Shown here piece after piece: positions 53,649 to 64,000 of a stretch of DNA of 64,000 nucleotides. Both the position numbers and the translations under genes were made by a program. Numbering within the stretch: position 1 is the first letter of the stretch; each line of letters starts with the position of its first letter. The stretch is from Elmis aenea (taxonomy: Eukaryota; Arthropoda; Insecta; Coleoptera; Elmidae): positions 11,970,640 through 12,034,639 of the forward strand of contig OX393581.1 in assembly GCA_947652605.1 (NCBI GenBank). The letters are read 5' to 3'. Below the pieces are notes generated by a model that was not told the origin of the DNA, made no database searches, and saw only the letters and a program-made list of their open reading frames with translations.

Positions 53649-54545
53649 TTAAATATATATTATTAAAATATTAGAAATTGATGACATTAAAATTCGAATT
53701 ATATCAAATAAAGCAAGAATACAAAAAATAGTCGTTTTACTGACCAAAACAGCCGTATTTGCTTTATTAATATTTGTAACTAATCTTGGCATGTGGGCAA
53801 CTAATTTTTTATTGATTCTGGAAAAATACTCCCTCATTTTTCTGAAAACATAATTCAAAGCTCTTTTTTGACAAATGACTTTTTTCCGGACCATTCCATC
53901 GAACTCTTCCCTTAAAAGCTCCGAAGGACTCGCATTTGGATAATGTATTGGCGAAATCATGTTATTCAAGAGACCTTCTGCCTCTTTTCATTTTAAATAG
54001 CCTCTGCAACATCTTGATTTGTATTTAAGGTCATTATCCTGTTGCATGGTAAGCCCATCACGTATTAGTTGTAGCCTAGACGCTACAGCGTTGACTTCTA
54101 AGTTCTTTTATACTTATCATTTTTTAGTATTCCTTCAATATGTACTAATTTTCCAACTCCATAGCTAGAAAAACAGCCCAAGATTATAAGGGCACCACCC
54201 CCCGTGCTTTACCGTTGACAACACACAGTCAGGCAACTTTTTTTTTGCCCTGCTGAGACGAACAAAAATTCTTCATCATGATCCAAATTTTCGAATTTGA
54301 AGTCATCGGACCAAATCAGTTTATAAAATATGCTGTTGTCCAATCTCGGTGACTTAGCGCCAACTGTAACTTTTTCTTCTTATTGTATTGGCAAGGAAGC
54401 GTTTTTCCATAGCAATGCGCTCAAACAAACTAGTTTTCCCTGTTGGTTCTATTCTAAAAAGCCAAATACAGATTCGAAACGATTTTGCTTGAGTTGTGCG
54501 CGGATTTCCGGTGCTGTACGGAACTACCTGACCGTGTGGTGCCAA
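53649..54545 (-). pseudogene. Tc1-like transposase, left copy
   Basis: Going down from 54545, frames give GKTSLFERIAMEKRFLANTI, then a degraded WTT-YF--LIWSDD-KFE region. LGCFSSYGVGKLVHIEGILK follows, the Tc1 GG-VMVWG-FS--G-G-L block. The C-terminus reads YPNASPSELLREEFDGMVRK, NYVFRKMREYFSRINKKLVA and HMPRLVTNINKANTAV. The usual P-SPDLNPIE block is present as YPNASPSEL with the Asp lost. Many stops and shifts. Confidence 0.85.
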
Positions 54546-55000
54546 TGGTAAATCACAAGGGTAGTTCCCTAATACTTGGGCTGTTTTTCTGGTTATTGAG
54601 TTGGAAAATTAGTACGCATCGAAGGCATGCTATAGAAAAAGACGATAATAAAAGTACTTTAAAAAAAGTCAACTCTGTACCATCTGGGCTACAACCAATA
54701 GGTGATGAGCTTACCAAGATAATAACCTTATAACCCAATCAAGATTGCAAAGAGACTATTTAAAATAAGATGCTGAAGGTCTCTTGAATAAAATAATTTG
54801 GGCAACACAATATCCAAATCCGAGTCCTTTGGAGCTTGTAAGGAAAGAGCTCGATGGAAAGATCCTAGAAAAATGTCCTTCGTCAAAAAAAGCTTTGGAT
54901 TAGGTTTTCAGAAAAATGGAAGAGTATTTTATCAGAAACAATAAAAAAACTACTTGCCTGCATGCCTGGATTAGTTTTGAGGAAAAGTCAGTAAAACGAC
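54529..55000 (+). pseudogene. Tc1-like transposase, right (inverted) copy
   Basis: The plus strand repeats the C-terminal region of the left copy: LGCFSGY then VGKLVRIEGML, SVPSGLQPIGDELTKIIT, a shifted IWATQYPNPSPLELVRKELD, and LLACMPGLVLR near 54985. Divergence between the halves is substantial, so the duplication is not very recent. No catalytic block is intact. Confidence 0.82.
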
Positions 55001-55184
55001 TCTTTTTAGTATTTTTGCTTTGTTTGACATAATTTCAATTTGTGTTGTGATTAATTTCTGATATTTAAATAATATACACTTATTTATGTTATTCAGTAAA
55101 CATTTTTTTTCATATCTGTACAATATTTTCTGTGGTTTACTTTTCTTTTCTAGAAAAACCGAAGTAGTCTTTTGACCGACAGTG

Positions 55185-56185
55185 TATGTGATACCATAAA
55201 AAGCACTTTAAATAGATAATTTATCACTGTTTATTGTAATATTAATCTTTTGCTTAACCTATTGTCAGTTTTTATTTTTCTTTAAAGTTATTTTATGGTT
55301 TAAACAGAAATGTAGACTGCTTTTGAGGTTATTGAACTGTTCTAGCGATTTGGTATCGTCGTTTCATTTAATCATTTGCCAGAATTATAAAATAACATTG
55401 TTTTTATCAACTAACAAACTACATTTTACTTTTTTGTTCAAACAAAGTACAAACTTTTGCATTACATCGACAACAGTTTTACGATCAATATATATAATAG
55501 TTTCCTGTGTAGTTACATAATAAATAAATAAATTCGCAGGAAGAACCAACATCCTCCTCAAACTATGTTTTAACAACAATGTTTCGCTATAATGGAAGTT
55601 TTATATCGCGGATCATAAACAAAAATCAATTTTAAGGGAGATTGATACGTATTTTCTTACATGTTGTTCCGTAATAAACAACAATATTCGCAATAAAAAA
55701 TCTTGTTACATGTTTTTATTATCATTTGACGTATTATTTGGTTTATTGCAACTTTTAGTTGCAATAACGTTGCAGGACGAGCTGGGTTCTGTTTGAAATG
55801 ATTTTTGTCGCCAAGCATCGACGAATATATAAATCATACATTTTTAATTTCGGACAAGACACATAGTTATGTTTGTCAAAGTATAATTTTTCTAGCAGTT
55901 TGTGCTTTTTTCATCGCCAGTCAACTGTAAACTCATTAACCAACCCTTATACTCTATAAACAAAGGTTTTAATATCTAAGTCATTTCTTGGTCGTAGTTG
56001 TTGGTGCCAAGAAGAGATTAAAAGAGTAGTCAAGAATAATATATGATAAATTTTTTCCGTGAATAATATTTTCAGTGGAAGTAAAACTCTGTTCATACTC
56101 TATGATTATTAAAATCGTTGTAATTCATGTAAATGAATTTAGGTTTTTGTAATAGTGTATAGGTACTTAAGTTTGGTCAACTGTA
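55185..56185. other. AT-rich spacer
   Basis: No gene recognised. Short frames on both strands at 55323-55580 overlap and lack features. Confidence 0.35.
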
Positions 56186-56472
56186 CAGGGTGGTACAAAT
56201 TTTTATGGGATTACATGGGCATATCTCTTAATATTCAAGATAGGGAGACGGTTAAATTACAAAAAATGTGTAGTATTTTGAGACAAACTCAGAACCGTTT
56301 TCGAAAATATTCTATCAATTATTTTTAAGAAACTGCACATTTTTGTTAATTTAACCGTTTCTTTATCTTAAACAGGGCCGGTTTCACCGTCAGGCGAGTC
56401 TAGGCAATTGCCTAAAGGCGCCAGATTATGGAGGCGCTAGATTTCCTCATAAAAAAGGGTAACATTTATATA

Positions 56473-57207
56473 CAGTGTCCAAAAGGAATGGAATATGCTA
56501 TATATCTCAGTAAATATCCACTTTAGAGAAAAATGTTTTGAATAAATGTTGTTTGGTACTTAGTTTTCCAACATAAGACAAAATTTAATTTTTTTGTCGA
56601 ATAACAAAAGCGCAATGAGAAACAATTGAATTTTTTTAAATGGCAAGGTACCTCTATATTATAGATACTCATTTGATAGAGAAATTTTTTCTATTTTCAA
56701 TGAAGGGGGTTACCTTAAAAATTAAGTTTATGCTAAGAGGCCGGAGAATATCGAAAATTTAGAAGATCGTATTAGAGAAATTACACCTGAAATGGTTGGG
56801 AATGTTATAAACGGGTTTAAAAACCGAGTTTATCATTGCCAAGCTTTATAAATGGATCACAGTTTGAACACTTATTGTAGATATCGTCAAAAAAATTTAG
56901 TTCTTATGATGTTTTTGTTAGAAATAAATACTAATCAATTAAAATAATTTTTGCATTTTTCTCAAAAAGTTGCTTAATTAAGGGTACTAAAGTTTGGCAC
57001 CATTGAAAAGAGAAAAAAATCCTCTATCAAATGAGTATAATATAGAGGTAGTTTGTCATTTAAAAAAATTCATTTTTTTGTCATTGTGCTTTTGTTATTC
57101 GAAAAAACAGAATTTAAAGTACCAAACAACTTTTATTCAAAACATTTTTCCCTAAAGTGGATATTTACTGAGATATATAGCATATTCCATACCTTTTGGA
57201 CTTACTG
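56473..57207. mobile_element. Foldback element inside the hAT-like element
   Basis: CAGTGTCCAAAAGGAATGG at left (after TA) and CAGTAAGTCCAAAAGGTATG read inward from 57207. About 240-base arms pair (TATCTCAGTAAATATCCAC, GAATAACAAAAGC(A/G)CAATGA). Interior 250 bases without a gene. Confidence 0.88.
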
Positions 57208-57296
57208 GATGGGTACCTATACAAAAATGTATTAACGTTATTTAAGTTTTTTAAAAAATTATTAGTTTAGAATGGTGTAATATTTTTATAAATATG

Positions 57297-58109
57297 CCCA
57301 TGCTTCACAAATATTGCGAAAAAGTCGCGGGGTAATTCCTATCATATCAAATATTATTTTTTGTAAAATATATTCAAAAAACGTTTTTTTTTTCGGAGAC
57401 ACTCCTTAAAGGGAACGGTAAAAGTAAGTTTTTATTTAATTTCTCAAATTTGGAGATATTTAGGAGAATGACAATTGCGAAATGTTTTTTACTTCTGAAA
57501 AGATTTCCCATGGTAATATTTTCAATCATTTCCACCTTTAGAAGGGGCTAAAAAGTGCATCCCCTATTGTTTTTTTAATCATAACTTTTTGGAAAGTTAA
57601 AATTTTGTAATATTTTTTTTTAAACCTTGATTTATTAGAAAATGTGTCTTATTCCTTAATTGTACTTGTGCATGTTCACTTATTTTATTTTTTACTTAAA
57701 AACAGTAGGTCTTCTTGGAAAAATAAAAGAATTAAGAGTGATTCTAAATAAATTAAGCTTTTCAGAACCATTTTCGAATTGCAAAATTTCTACCCTTATA
57801 TAAGTTTTGATAAAAAAAAACAACAAGGGTCGTACTTTTCAGCCCTTTGTGAAAGTGGGAGATCATTGAAAATACCTATTACCTACTGTGAAAAACCTTT
57901 TAATAATAAGTAAAAAACAACTACCAAAAGTATTTTTTTTTTAATTTCTCCAAATTTGAGAAATAAATGAAAACCTACTCTGACTGTTCCCCTTTGGGCT
58001 TAACTCCGAAAGAAGACTTTTTAGGAAAAAATATTATATGAAAATCCCCCTCAATTTTTGAGAACGAATTACCTCCCAAAGTTTTTTGCAACATCTATGT
58101 ATCACCCTG
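57297..58109. mobile_element. Foldback element related to the 42.6-kb copy
   Basis: The right end read inward is CAGGGTGATACATAGATG after TA. The left end is decayed (about 57297). Shared blocks with 42639-43226: TTAATTTCTCAAATTTGGA, CCATGGTAATATTTT, GGGGCTAAAAAGTGC. Arms are complementary over much of their length. Confidence 0.8.
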
Positions 58110-58254
58110 TATATAGACAAATACGCAAATTTAGACAATATATGGTGGCGCCAAAATTTTCTTTGCCTAGGGGTGCCAGATACTTTTGCGCTGGCCCTGA
58201 TCATAAATATTAAGCGAGATACCCATGTAATCCCATCGAATTTTGACCGGCCTG

Positions 58255-59889
58255 TACAGTAATCGATTAAATAAGTAATATTAATAATCTAACAAAATTC
58301 ATATAATTGCAAACTTTTCTATGACCGCGTTCGTAACCAAAAACTTTTATAAGACTTTCCGATACATTGGGAATAAAATATTTATAAAAATTAAAAAGTA
58401 ACTACGTTAGCATTTCATTACTTTGTAAAAAAGAGTTTGCTCATCATAAAATATTCACAACGTGGTTTATACACCATAACCCAACCTACAACATTTCATC
58501 ACCTTAATTCTTTACGCGCAATTTGCGCCTACAAATCAACATGCTTTCAATATTCTTAGTACAGTTTGTTTCTCTTTGTAGTTAAAAAAATGTAAGTAGT
58601 TATTTAAAAACTCTACATCTCAATTCTTTCAAAAGCCAACAAGTTTCACAAAGAAACTAAACGTTTGCTTCTAATTAAATTTAACAAATCAAAAAAATAA
58701 ACATCAAAAAGAATAGCTAGAGTGTTTGTTCTGTCGCTATTGTATGAAGCTAAGTAAAACACTAATTGTTCAGGTGTCCCAAGAAAGATAGACAGGAGTA
58801 CAGACGGCTGTGTAAACTTACTGTGACAGTTTCGAATAATAAGATGTTAATTTAGTGGTGGCATTTCGGTAGCTACAAATAGCTTTAGAGATGAATACCG
58901 TTGACTGTTCCGTCCCTTGCCGTAATATAAAGTGGTTAAACAAACTTACACCCTTCTAATATATTTGAGTTGAGCCATATAATTTAACAAAACCCACATG
59001 GGAATCCAAGGGATGGTAATAAAATTTTAATTGCTCTTTTACCGCATAGGTGGTTGTGTGCTCTGCAATTCTTGACGTATTAACGTGTTGCTGTAGCAGT
59101 AGCAGTACCTATATTGCACTGGCAAGAATCCTGTGCAGATACAAGCAGCCATAAATGTTTTCATGGTGCATAGGATTTTTATAAAATAACTGCATATAGC
59201 AGGAATATTTTTAATACTGCTTATGAGTATACATTTGGGAAGATGATTGTTTAGACTTTAAGAAACTGTACTAATTTGTAAACAAAAAAAAAATAAAATT
59301 CTGGAGAGGACCTTGCTATGAATCAAGTAGGCCTCTCTTTTTATTTAGATATTTTTTGTGAATTTAAAGCAACTTTTTTAATTGTTTTTTTTGCGAATCG
59401 TTATTTTCAGGTCTTTTAATAGAGACCAGCCTTCAAATTCAATTCCTGTTTGCAAATCTAAAACCACAGCAATTAAACTATTTTAAACAAGTGTTAGAAC
59501 ATGTATTGACATCACTTTTAATTTATATTGCCAAGTGACCACAAAATTTGCATGCACTGGTAGTAAATAATTCTTATTTTTAGTTTAATTGCTTGTTAAA
59601 AACCCACCTACTTTAACATATGTCGTTTATTTTGTTACGTCTGAAATAGATTTGCTATAACTTTTGTGAATTCTCGACAAACTTGGTCATTGTTTGAGTT
59701 CGCTGAAAATAAATTAACTGTCTTGTTTTTAATCAAATTGAGATTTATACAGAATATAAAACTGGACGTAATCGAGTCTTTTTTTAAATTTTGAAAAATA
59801 ACATAAGCCGATTATTTTAAAAGTGGTAATACCTCTACGTTTTTTGTCTTTTAACCTATTTCAAATTATTGTTTAATGCTAAAACGCTT
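58255..59889. other. AT-rich spacer
   Basis: No gene recognised. A small GTAGCA-type microsatellite lies at 59088-59110. Confidence 0.35.
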
Positions 59890-59896
59890 GTAAAGG

Positions 59897-60415
59897 GTGT
59901 TTCAACAAAACTCACGAATACACTTCGCAAAATTTGTGAATTTTTCGCGGATAATCGTGTACCAAGTAAAACCGCCATTCGAAAGCTGTAAAAAATTCGA
60001 AGACTGGTTTACTACAAGATCTAAAGACGCCAAAGCCCACTCAGGTTTGCCGTTCTATCGAAAATATTGCCACAGTGAGTAAAACTGTCGAAGAAGGTTC
60101 ACCAACCTCAATTCTTTGAATACGATGCAGGAAGAGCTGTTTCGGCCATTGAAGTGCGCTGTAAGGACATTTTGACCAACTATTTGTGTCCTGAGCTGAA
60201 AAATAAGGATGTAGCGAACCTGCACTTCCAACAAGATAATGCCACATGCCATGCAAGTGGCAAAACAATCATTTTATCGCGTTCCAAATTCCTAGTTTGA
60301 TTAAGAGAAAAGTTAACATTAATTGGCCACCAAAATCATGCAATTTGAGACCATTGTACTTTTTTATTTGGGTCTACAATAAAGGAATAGTCTATGCCAA
60401 TAATCCACAGTAACA
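59897..60415 (+). pseudogene. Tc1/mariner-superfamily transposase pseudogene
   Basis: Plus-strand frames give FADNRVPSKTAIRKL*KKFED (helix-turn-helix), TGLLQDLKTPKPTQVCRSIE and NIATVSKTVEE (linker). ILTNYLCPELKNKDVANLHF, then QQDNATCHAS, is the second Asp block. INWPPKSCNLRPLYFFIW follows, where the usual WPPRSCDLTPLDYFLWG block has lost its Asp, then YNKGIVYANNP. The first catalytic region is deleted. GGGTGTTTCAACAAAACTCA at 59897 may be the decayed terminal repeat. Frameshifts are numerous. Confidence 0.82.
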
Positions 60416-60970
60416 AAGACCTTATTGGAAAAACCTTCAAAATAGTAACAAGTGCAGAGCAAGAGTATAATTTTGAGACAGTAAACAGTTTTGTTTTTCT
60501 GGGGGGTCATAAACTAATAGAAATGAAGAAAGGGAAGAAATAGGTGTGAGAATCGCCAATGGAAGAAGTAAAAGTACCGGAGCGTCAGCAACAATGCTGA
60601 AATTGAAAAGGTATTACTAGACGCAAAATGTAGAGTGTATCGAAACGTGTTCTCTATGCTTGTGAGACGTGAACCCTTAATGGAAAAATGGAAATCAAAC
60701 TAGAAATATGGTAGAGGAAGATACTCAGAAGAATATATGGGGTATCAAGGAGGGAGATATCTGGAGAAGACGGACAAGCAAAGAAATTATGGAAATATAT
60801 GGACAAAGTAAAATTACACTGTGTCAAAAATTCAAAGGTTACGATGGCTTGGACATATCACCAAATTACCCGAAGGAAGAGTAACAAAATTAGTGCTAGA
60901 TAAGGAAGCGGACACAAAAAGAAGGGGGGAACGATTACGAAAGAAATAGATGGAGGTTGTGAAGGGGGAC
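60416..60970 (+). pseudogene. LINE C-terminal fragment
   Basis: Plus-strand frames read TSAEQEYNFETVNSFVFLGG, IGVRIANGRSKSTGASATML, then QRLRWLGHITKLPEGRVTKL and VLDKEADTKRRGERLRKK. These match the region after the YADD box and the RLRWLGH tail of endonuclease/RT LINEs. The RT core is absent. It directly follows the transposase remnant. Confidence 0.8.
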
Positions 60971-61700
60971 TTCTTCAACGAACTTCTTTATTTTGCGTCT
61001 TTACAATTAATTCTTACATTAAAATTATAATTGAGTAATTCATGGGCATGTTTTTATATCTTTACTTTAATCTAAAAAATTGACCTTTTTTAAACTCCCA
61101 GATTATTTACAATCTGTCCTAGATAGACAAATCTTGTTCTACTAATACCAATAACTACTAATAACAAGCAATGACTTATGCCTTGTATGCTACCGTTTTA
61201 ATTCTGACTTATATTTGAAATTATTCTATTGACTCGTTAAATCTGGTTGACAAATCTGATGGTTTAAACCTCTTAAGTCTACGTGTGTCTGCTTTTCCAG
61301 TTAGTTATCTTTTAGGAAGTCTGTTTGGGTGTCTTTCACTGTATTTAACACTATAGTTTTTCACTGCTTTTACACTGTGGATTTTTAGATCTGTTCTAAT
61401 GATTTCATTTGTGATGAACCACATGAACCACTATCTTGCTCGACACTTTTTTGAAATCGCTTCGAGTTGGACGCTGTGTCCTACTGTTACACTACACGTG
61501 TCCATATTGGTTTCGTATATTAATATTTTATTTTGTAGGGGTTGTGATTTTTTCCTTATTAACCTGTACAGTTTACTAAGCTTGTGGCCAAGTTGTATTC
61601 TCTTATTCCATGGATGAGTTTTCCAGGTTAGCCTACTGTCTAGGTGTATTCCAAAATATTTGGTCAAGTTTCTTGCAGTATCTGTCTACCTTTGAGTGTT
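60971..61700 (-). pseudogene. jockey retrotransposon, C-terminal end
   Basis: From 61667 the minus strand reads KYFGIHLDSRLTWKTHPWNK, KLSKLYRLIRKKSQPLQNKI and LIYETNMDTCSVTVGHSVQL. It then continues with shifts into WFITNEIIRTDLKIHSVKAV and ADTRRLKRFKPSDLSTRFNE with a stop near 61230. The A-rich 3' sequence extends to about 60971. RT catalytic motifs are missing. Confidence 0.85.
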
Positions 61701-61789
61701 ACTGTTGGGCTTGTTACTATAATTGAACATAGACAAACAACTTAAAAAAATAATGGAAAACATGTTCAAAGTTAATAAGAATTAGGTAT

Positions 61790-62293
61790 TAAGTCTGTTT
61801 TATACTATACTATTTTTTCGTTTAAGAAAATCGTATACGATTTTCTAGTACGGTGTCAATCAAAAATTACAAATCTTGAACCAAAAATTCGTACGAAATA
61901 ACTACATGTTCTAAATGCGTCCTATTTTAGCACGGGCGTGTTTTGTGGCATGGGGCGCATGCGTATTCTACTGCAACCGTATCTGACCGCATGTCATTTG
62001 TGGGTTAGGTTAACTGAAATACTCAAACGATGTTAAATACTACTTATTACCGTTATCCCTCACAATTTATTTTGTAGGAATAAATATGTAGAATGGAACA
62101 AGCGTTAAATATACGTTAAATTTGAAAATTTTTCGCTTTCTGTTGTGATCAAATTGAACATTTTCGTACCAAAAAATAGTACAATGTAAAAGGTTCATAT
62201 TTTCCATGCTAAATTCTTGAACGAAATTTTTGTATCAAAAATCGTATACGATTTTCTTAAACGAAAAAATAGTATAGTATAAAACAGTCTTTA
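61790..62293. mobile_element. MITE with about 55-bp inverted ends
   Basis: AAGTCTGTTTTATACTATAC then TATTTTTTCGTTTAAGAAAA TCGTATACGATTTT at left is matched by the right end read inward (AAGACTGTTTTATACTATAC and onward). The palindrome AAAATCGTATACGATTTT is inside each arm. About 500 bp, non-coding. Target duplication not resolved. Confidence 0.85.
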
Positions 62294-62381
62294 GACCAGT
62301 ATATTTTATATTTAAAAAGTAATACCCTTCTGTGTTACAATTACTATAAAAACAGTTGGCTTTAAGTGTAACTTTGTATTA

Positions 62382-62520
62382 TGGTGCCTGTCCACCTGAG
62401 AGTAAACAACTCTCGATAGCAGCGTCGCCAAGGATACAGCCAATCGCGAGTTACTCTCAGGGGCTGTATCCTTGGCGACGCTGCTATCGAGAGTAGTTTA
62501 CTCTCACGTGGACAGGCATC
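62382..62520. mobile_element. Near-perfect hairpin element
   Basis: GGTGCCTGTCCACCTGAGAG through GCCAAGGATACAGCC pairs with GGCTGTATCCTTGGC through CGTGGACAGGCATC, about 58-base arms with few mismatches and a 20-base loop. GC-rich relative to flanks. Probably a very short MITE. Confidence 0.9.
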
Positions 62521-62756
62521 ATTATGGATGGTCGTAGTTATGTTTCCAATAACGCTTTTTGCACTTAAATAATTGCGATGGCGCTTACATTTCTTTTTGT
62601 AGTACTTTTTTAAAAGCACAATTATTGTGTGACTGAAATCTTGTATTTTAACATCTGAATCTGTGTACTGTTAAAATTATAATTGCTATTATTTGCTACT
62701 TTCACATCTCTGTTAGTATTCAATTCTCTTTTTGTTAGAGAACAAAAAATAATTAA

Positions 62757-62978
62757 TCGAAGAACGGAGTTTGCATCAAAAGGAAAATCGAAGCGGCCGC
62801 TGCTACTTTTATAACTGAGTTAAGTAAAAAATGTCGAAACGCTTTTATTTGTAGGGAACAATTACTGAAATATTCTAGCGAGCAGCCAGCAGCTGAGTTT
62901 AATAACAAGCGCCCAGAAATTCGCTTTAGTGCGCGGGTTAAAAGGTCGAGCAGCAATTTAAATCAGCAGGAAGTGTAG
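62757..62978 (+). CDS. Candidate coding exon, product unknown
   Basis: An open frame without ATG reads SKNGVCIKRKIEAAAATFIT, ELSKKCRNAFICREQLLKYS, SEQPAAEFNNKRPEIRFSAR and VKRSSSNLNQQEV, then TAG at 62978. Two models fit. The whole frame may be coding, or a 3' splice site at GCTTTTATTTGTAG (62854) may begin a 40-codon terminal exon in phase 2. It is helical and basic in composition and GC-richer than neighbours. The minus strand is also open across most of it, which weakens the case. No family recognised. Confidence 0.3.
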   Translation, partial: SKNGVCIKRKIEAAAATFITELSKKCRNAFICREQLLKYSSEQPAAEFNNKRPEIRFSARVKRSSSNLNQQEV

Positions 62979-63415
62979 CAGGTTCATCAAATAACTAGCT
63001 GAAACCAAACTGCGACGATGTGATGATAAATTGCTTGTTTTAAACACGATAGAATTAATGCACAAATAACCGCCAGCGAAATTCTGCGGTCATTCATAAC
63101 ATACGAATTTGCCGCCTGAATTGTGATTAAAGTTTTTCGCTTTTAATTTTTTAGTGTTCGTGTTAAATAACTCAAAATATTTCGGAAATACGTCCATTCA
63201 AACATTCGTGATTGGTTTTAATTATGCAGTAAAAGTTTCGGCAAAAATAGAAAATATTGTTTGATGACTTAATATACAGTATCCTAATAAACACATTTCA
63301 TATAAGTGAAAACCGTCAATATTTTGTAACATTAAGTGGGGAAAATTGGGGCAAAACCGGATGGCAAAATATATTTTATGTTCAAAAATACAGCAGTGGG
63401 CAAAAAATCTACCTA
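62979..63415. other. Spacer
   Basis: No gene recognised. GGGGAAAATTGGGGCAAAAC at 63339 resembles the GGGGAGACCGGGG word at 63460. Confidence 0.3.
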
Positions 63416-63466
63416 AAGCAGGCTTTAAAATCTTACAAACCCGACAGACTGTTCAGAGTAGGGGAG
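63416..63466 (+). pseudogene. Tiny jockey RT fragment
   Basis: QALKSYKPDRLFRV is encoded here and matches ILKSYISDRLFRV in the 12.5-kb jockey copy (13072-13105), including shared DNA GACAGACTGTTCAGAGT. It stops abruptly at GGGGAGACCGGGG. Confidence 0.6.
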
Positions 63467-64000
63467 ACCGGGGATAAAAGTAACACGGGTAGGTTGTAAC
63501 AGTGCCTATAGTTTCTTTAATTTTTGTTTTATATCGCCCTAAACGCTTTTGCAATGTTAAGTTACATCCAGCTCCCTACCTACATTGCTAGTTTTCATCT
63601 ATCATAGAGGTTAACTTTTTGCCAGCCAGAGTCACTATTTTCCGCCTAAAAGTTACTGCGTTGTCTCATCCGTCGAGTAACTTTTGGCGATCTCTAAAAT
63701 AGGAACAAAAAAGTACCTATATTATTTTGTTCTAAATTTAGTTGGCTATTGGTGGATGCAATACAATTTGACGGTAGAATCGTGGTTAATTGTGGATTTC
63801 CTGAATTTTTTTTTATGTACACTTGGGGTCAAAAGTAACAAAGTGTTACAACCAACCCCAATTAATGTTTTCACTTGCAAATGTTGACTCTTAGCACATA
63901 ATTGGTGGCTTTCTTCGTAGATGAGAATATACAAGAGTTGTCGGAATAATTTTCCAGTTTGTTGTATCTTTTTGATTCACATTTTTAAATATGTACTTAT
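63467..64000. other. Terminal spacer
   Basis: GGATAAAAGTAACACGGGTA at 63472 and GGGGTCAAAAGTAACAAAG at 63826 are similar and could be parts of one element. GTGTTACAACCAACCCC follows. No gene recognised to the window end. Confidence 0.3.

Larger units (their letters stand above)
53545..55184. mobile_element. Tc1-like element arranged as an inverted duplication
   Basis: TA flanks both ends. Left CACTGCCGGTCAAAAAAGTC and right end read inward CACTGTCGGTCAAAAGACTA, both continuing to a GTTTTTCTAGAAAAG block. Both halves carry the 3' part of a Tc1-like transposase, each reading outward: minus strand on the left, plus strand on the right. About 690 and 655 bases of the arms correspond, separated by about 300 bases found only in the left copy. 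The element thus has two 3' ends and no 5' end. Confidence 0.88.
56373..58199. mobile_element. hAT-like element, CAGGGCC ends
   Basis: CAGGGCCGGTTTCACCG at left and CAGGGCCAGCGCAAAAG read inward from 58199. Flanked by ATCTTAAA (56365-56372) and ATCATAAA (58200-58207), a near-perfect 8-bp duplication. Subterminal GCCTAAAGGCGCCAG and TGGCGCCAAAATT words are present. It contains two foldback elements and no transposase. Confidence 0.88.
56186..58254. mobile_element. Outer CAGGGTGG element holding three nested elements
   Basis: TA at both sides. Left CAGGGTGGTACAAATTTTTA then TGGGATTACATGGG, right end read inward CAGGCCGGTCAAAATTCGAT then GGGATTACATGGG. With nested insertions removed it is about 240 bp. 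It is split by the hAT-like element at 56373-58199. Confidence 0.85.

Noticed and set aside
1..64000. tRNA, rRNA or snRNA genes
   Set aside because: No cloverleaf with A and B boxes and no recognisable rRNA or snRNA core was seen by eye; tRNAscan-SE and Infernal would be needed to exclude them fully.

Overview
The window looks like intergenic or intronic DNA from an insect. It is very AT-rich, has no operon-like gene packing, and is crowded with decayed eukaryotic transposons of families common in insect genomes: jockey-type and other non-LTR retrotransposons, mariner/Tc1, piggyBac, hAT, foldback MITEs and one LTR. Species cannot be assigned from sequence alone. No complete host gene was found. 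Every long open frame that I recognise belongs to a mobile element, and nearly all of those are broken.

Layout. 0-3 kb: a hAT-like end, then a hAT-like element whose right terminal repeat was invaded by an internally deleted piggyBac copy. 3-9 kb: a mariner pseudogene, a Tc1/mariner-superfamily fragment, a hAT end and an unidentified decayed reading frame. 10-14 kb: an antisense LINE carrying a hAT MITE, then a 5'-truncated jockey element. 14-24 kb: foldback elements starting CAGGGTG, a LINE fragment with a Gly/Arg-coding microsatellite, and three mariner-type copies, one with both terminal inverted repeats. 25-32 kb: an unclassified repeat, a LINE, an LTR with a TATA box, primer-binding site and seven-hairpin array, and a hAT copy. 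33-39 kb: foldback ends, a LINE 3' end, and a piggyBac element nested in a MITE-like element. 42-48 kb: foldbacks (one retaining a transposase N-terminus), a jockey insertion with a perfect 13-bp target-site duplication, and several near-perfect palindromes. 50-62 kb: transposase and jockey fragments, an inverted-duplicate Tc1 element, a four-level nest of elements, and more LINE/jockey pieces.

Possible host sequence is limited to short exon-like frames with plausible splice signals: minus strand at 9.13-9.23 kb and 39.11-39.33 kb, plus strand at 15.78-15.88 kb and 62.76-62.98 kb. A further short minus-strand frame lies at 40.42-40.53 kb. None could be matched to a family, and they are offered as candidates. 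If real, the window would lie in large repeat-filled introns or between genes.

The most distinctive signal is the hairpin array at 28.70-29.24 kb. A conserved loop recurs seven times inside an LTR, downstream of its TATA box, and stem changes are largely compensated. Next are the foldback family that shares CAGGGTG ends and TA target sites, the palindromic Tc1 element at 53.5-55.2 kb, and a hammerhead-like fold within a 110-bp inverted repeat at 47.5-47.8 kb.
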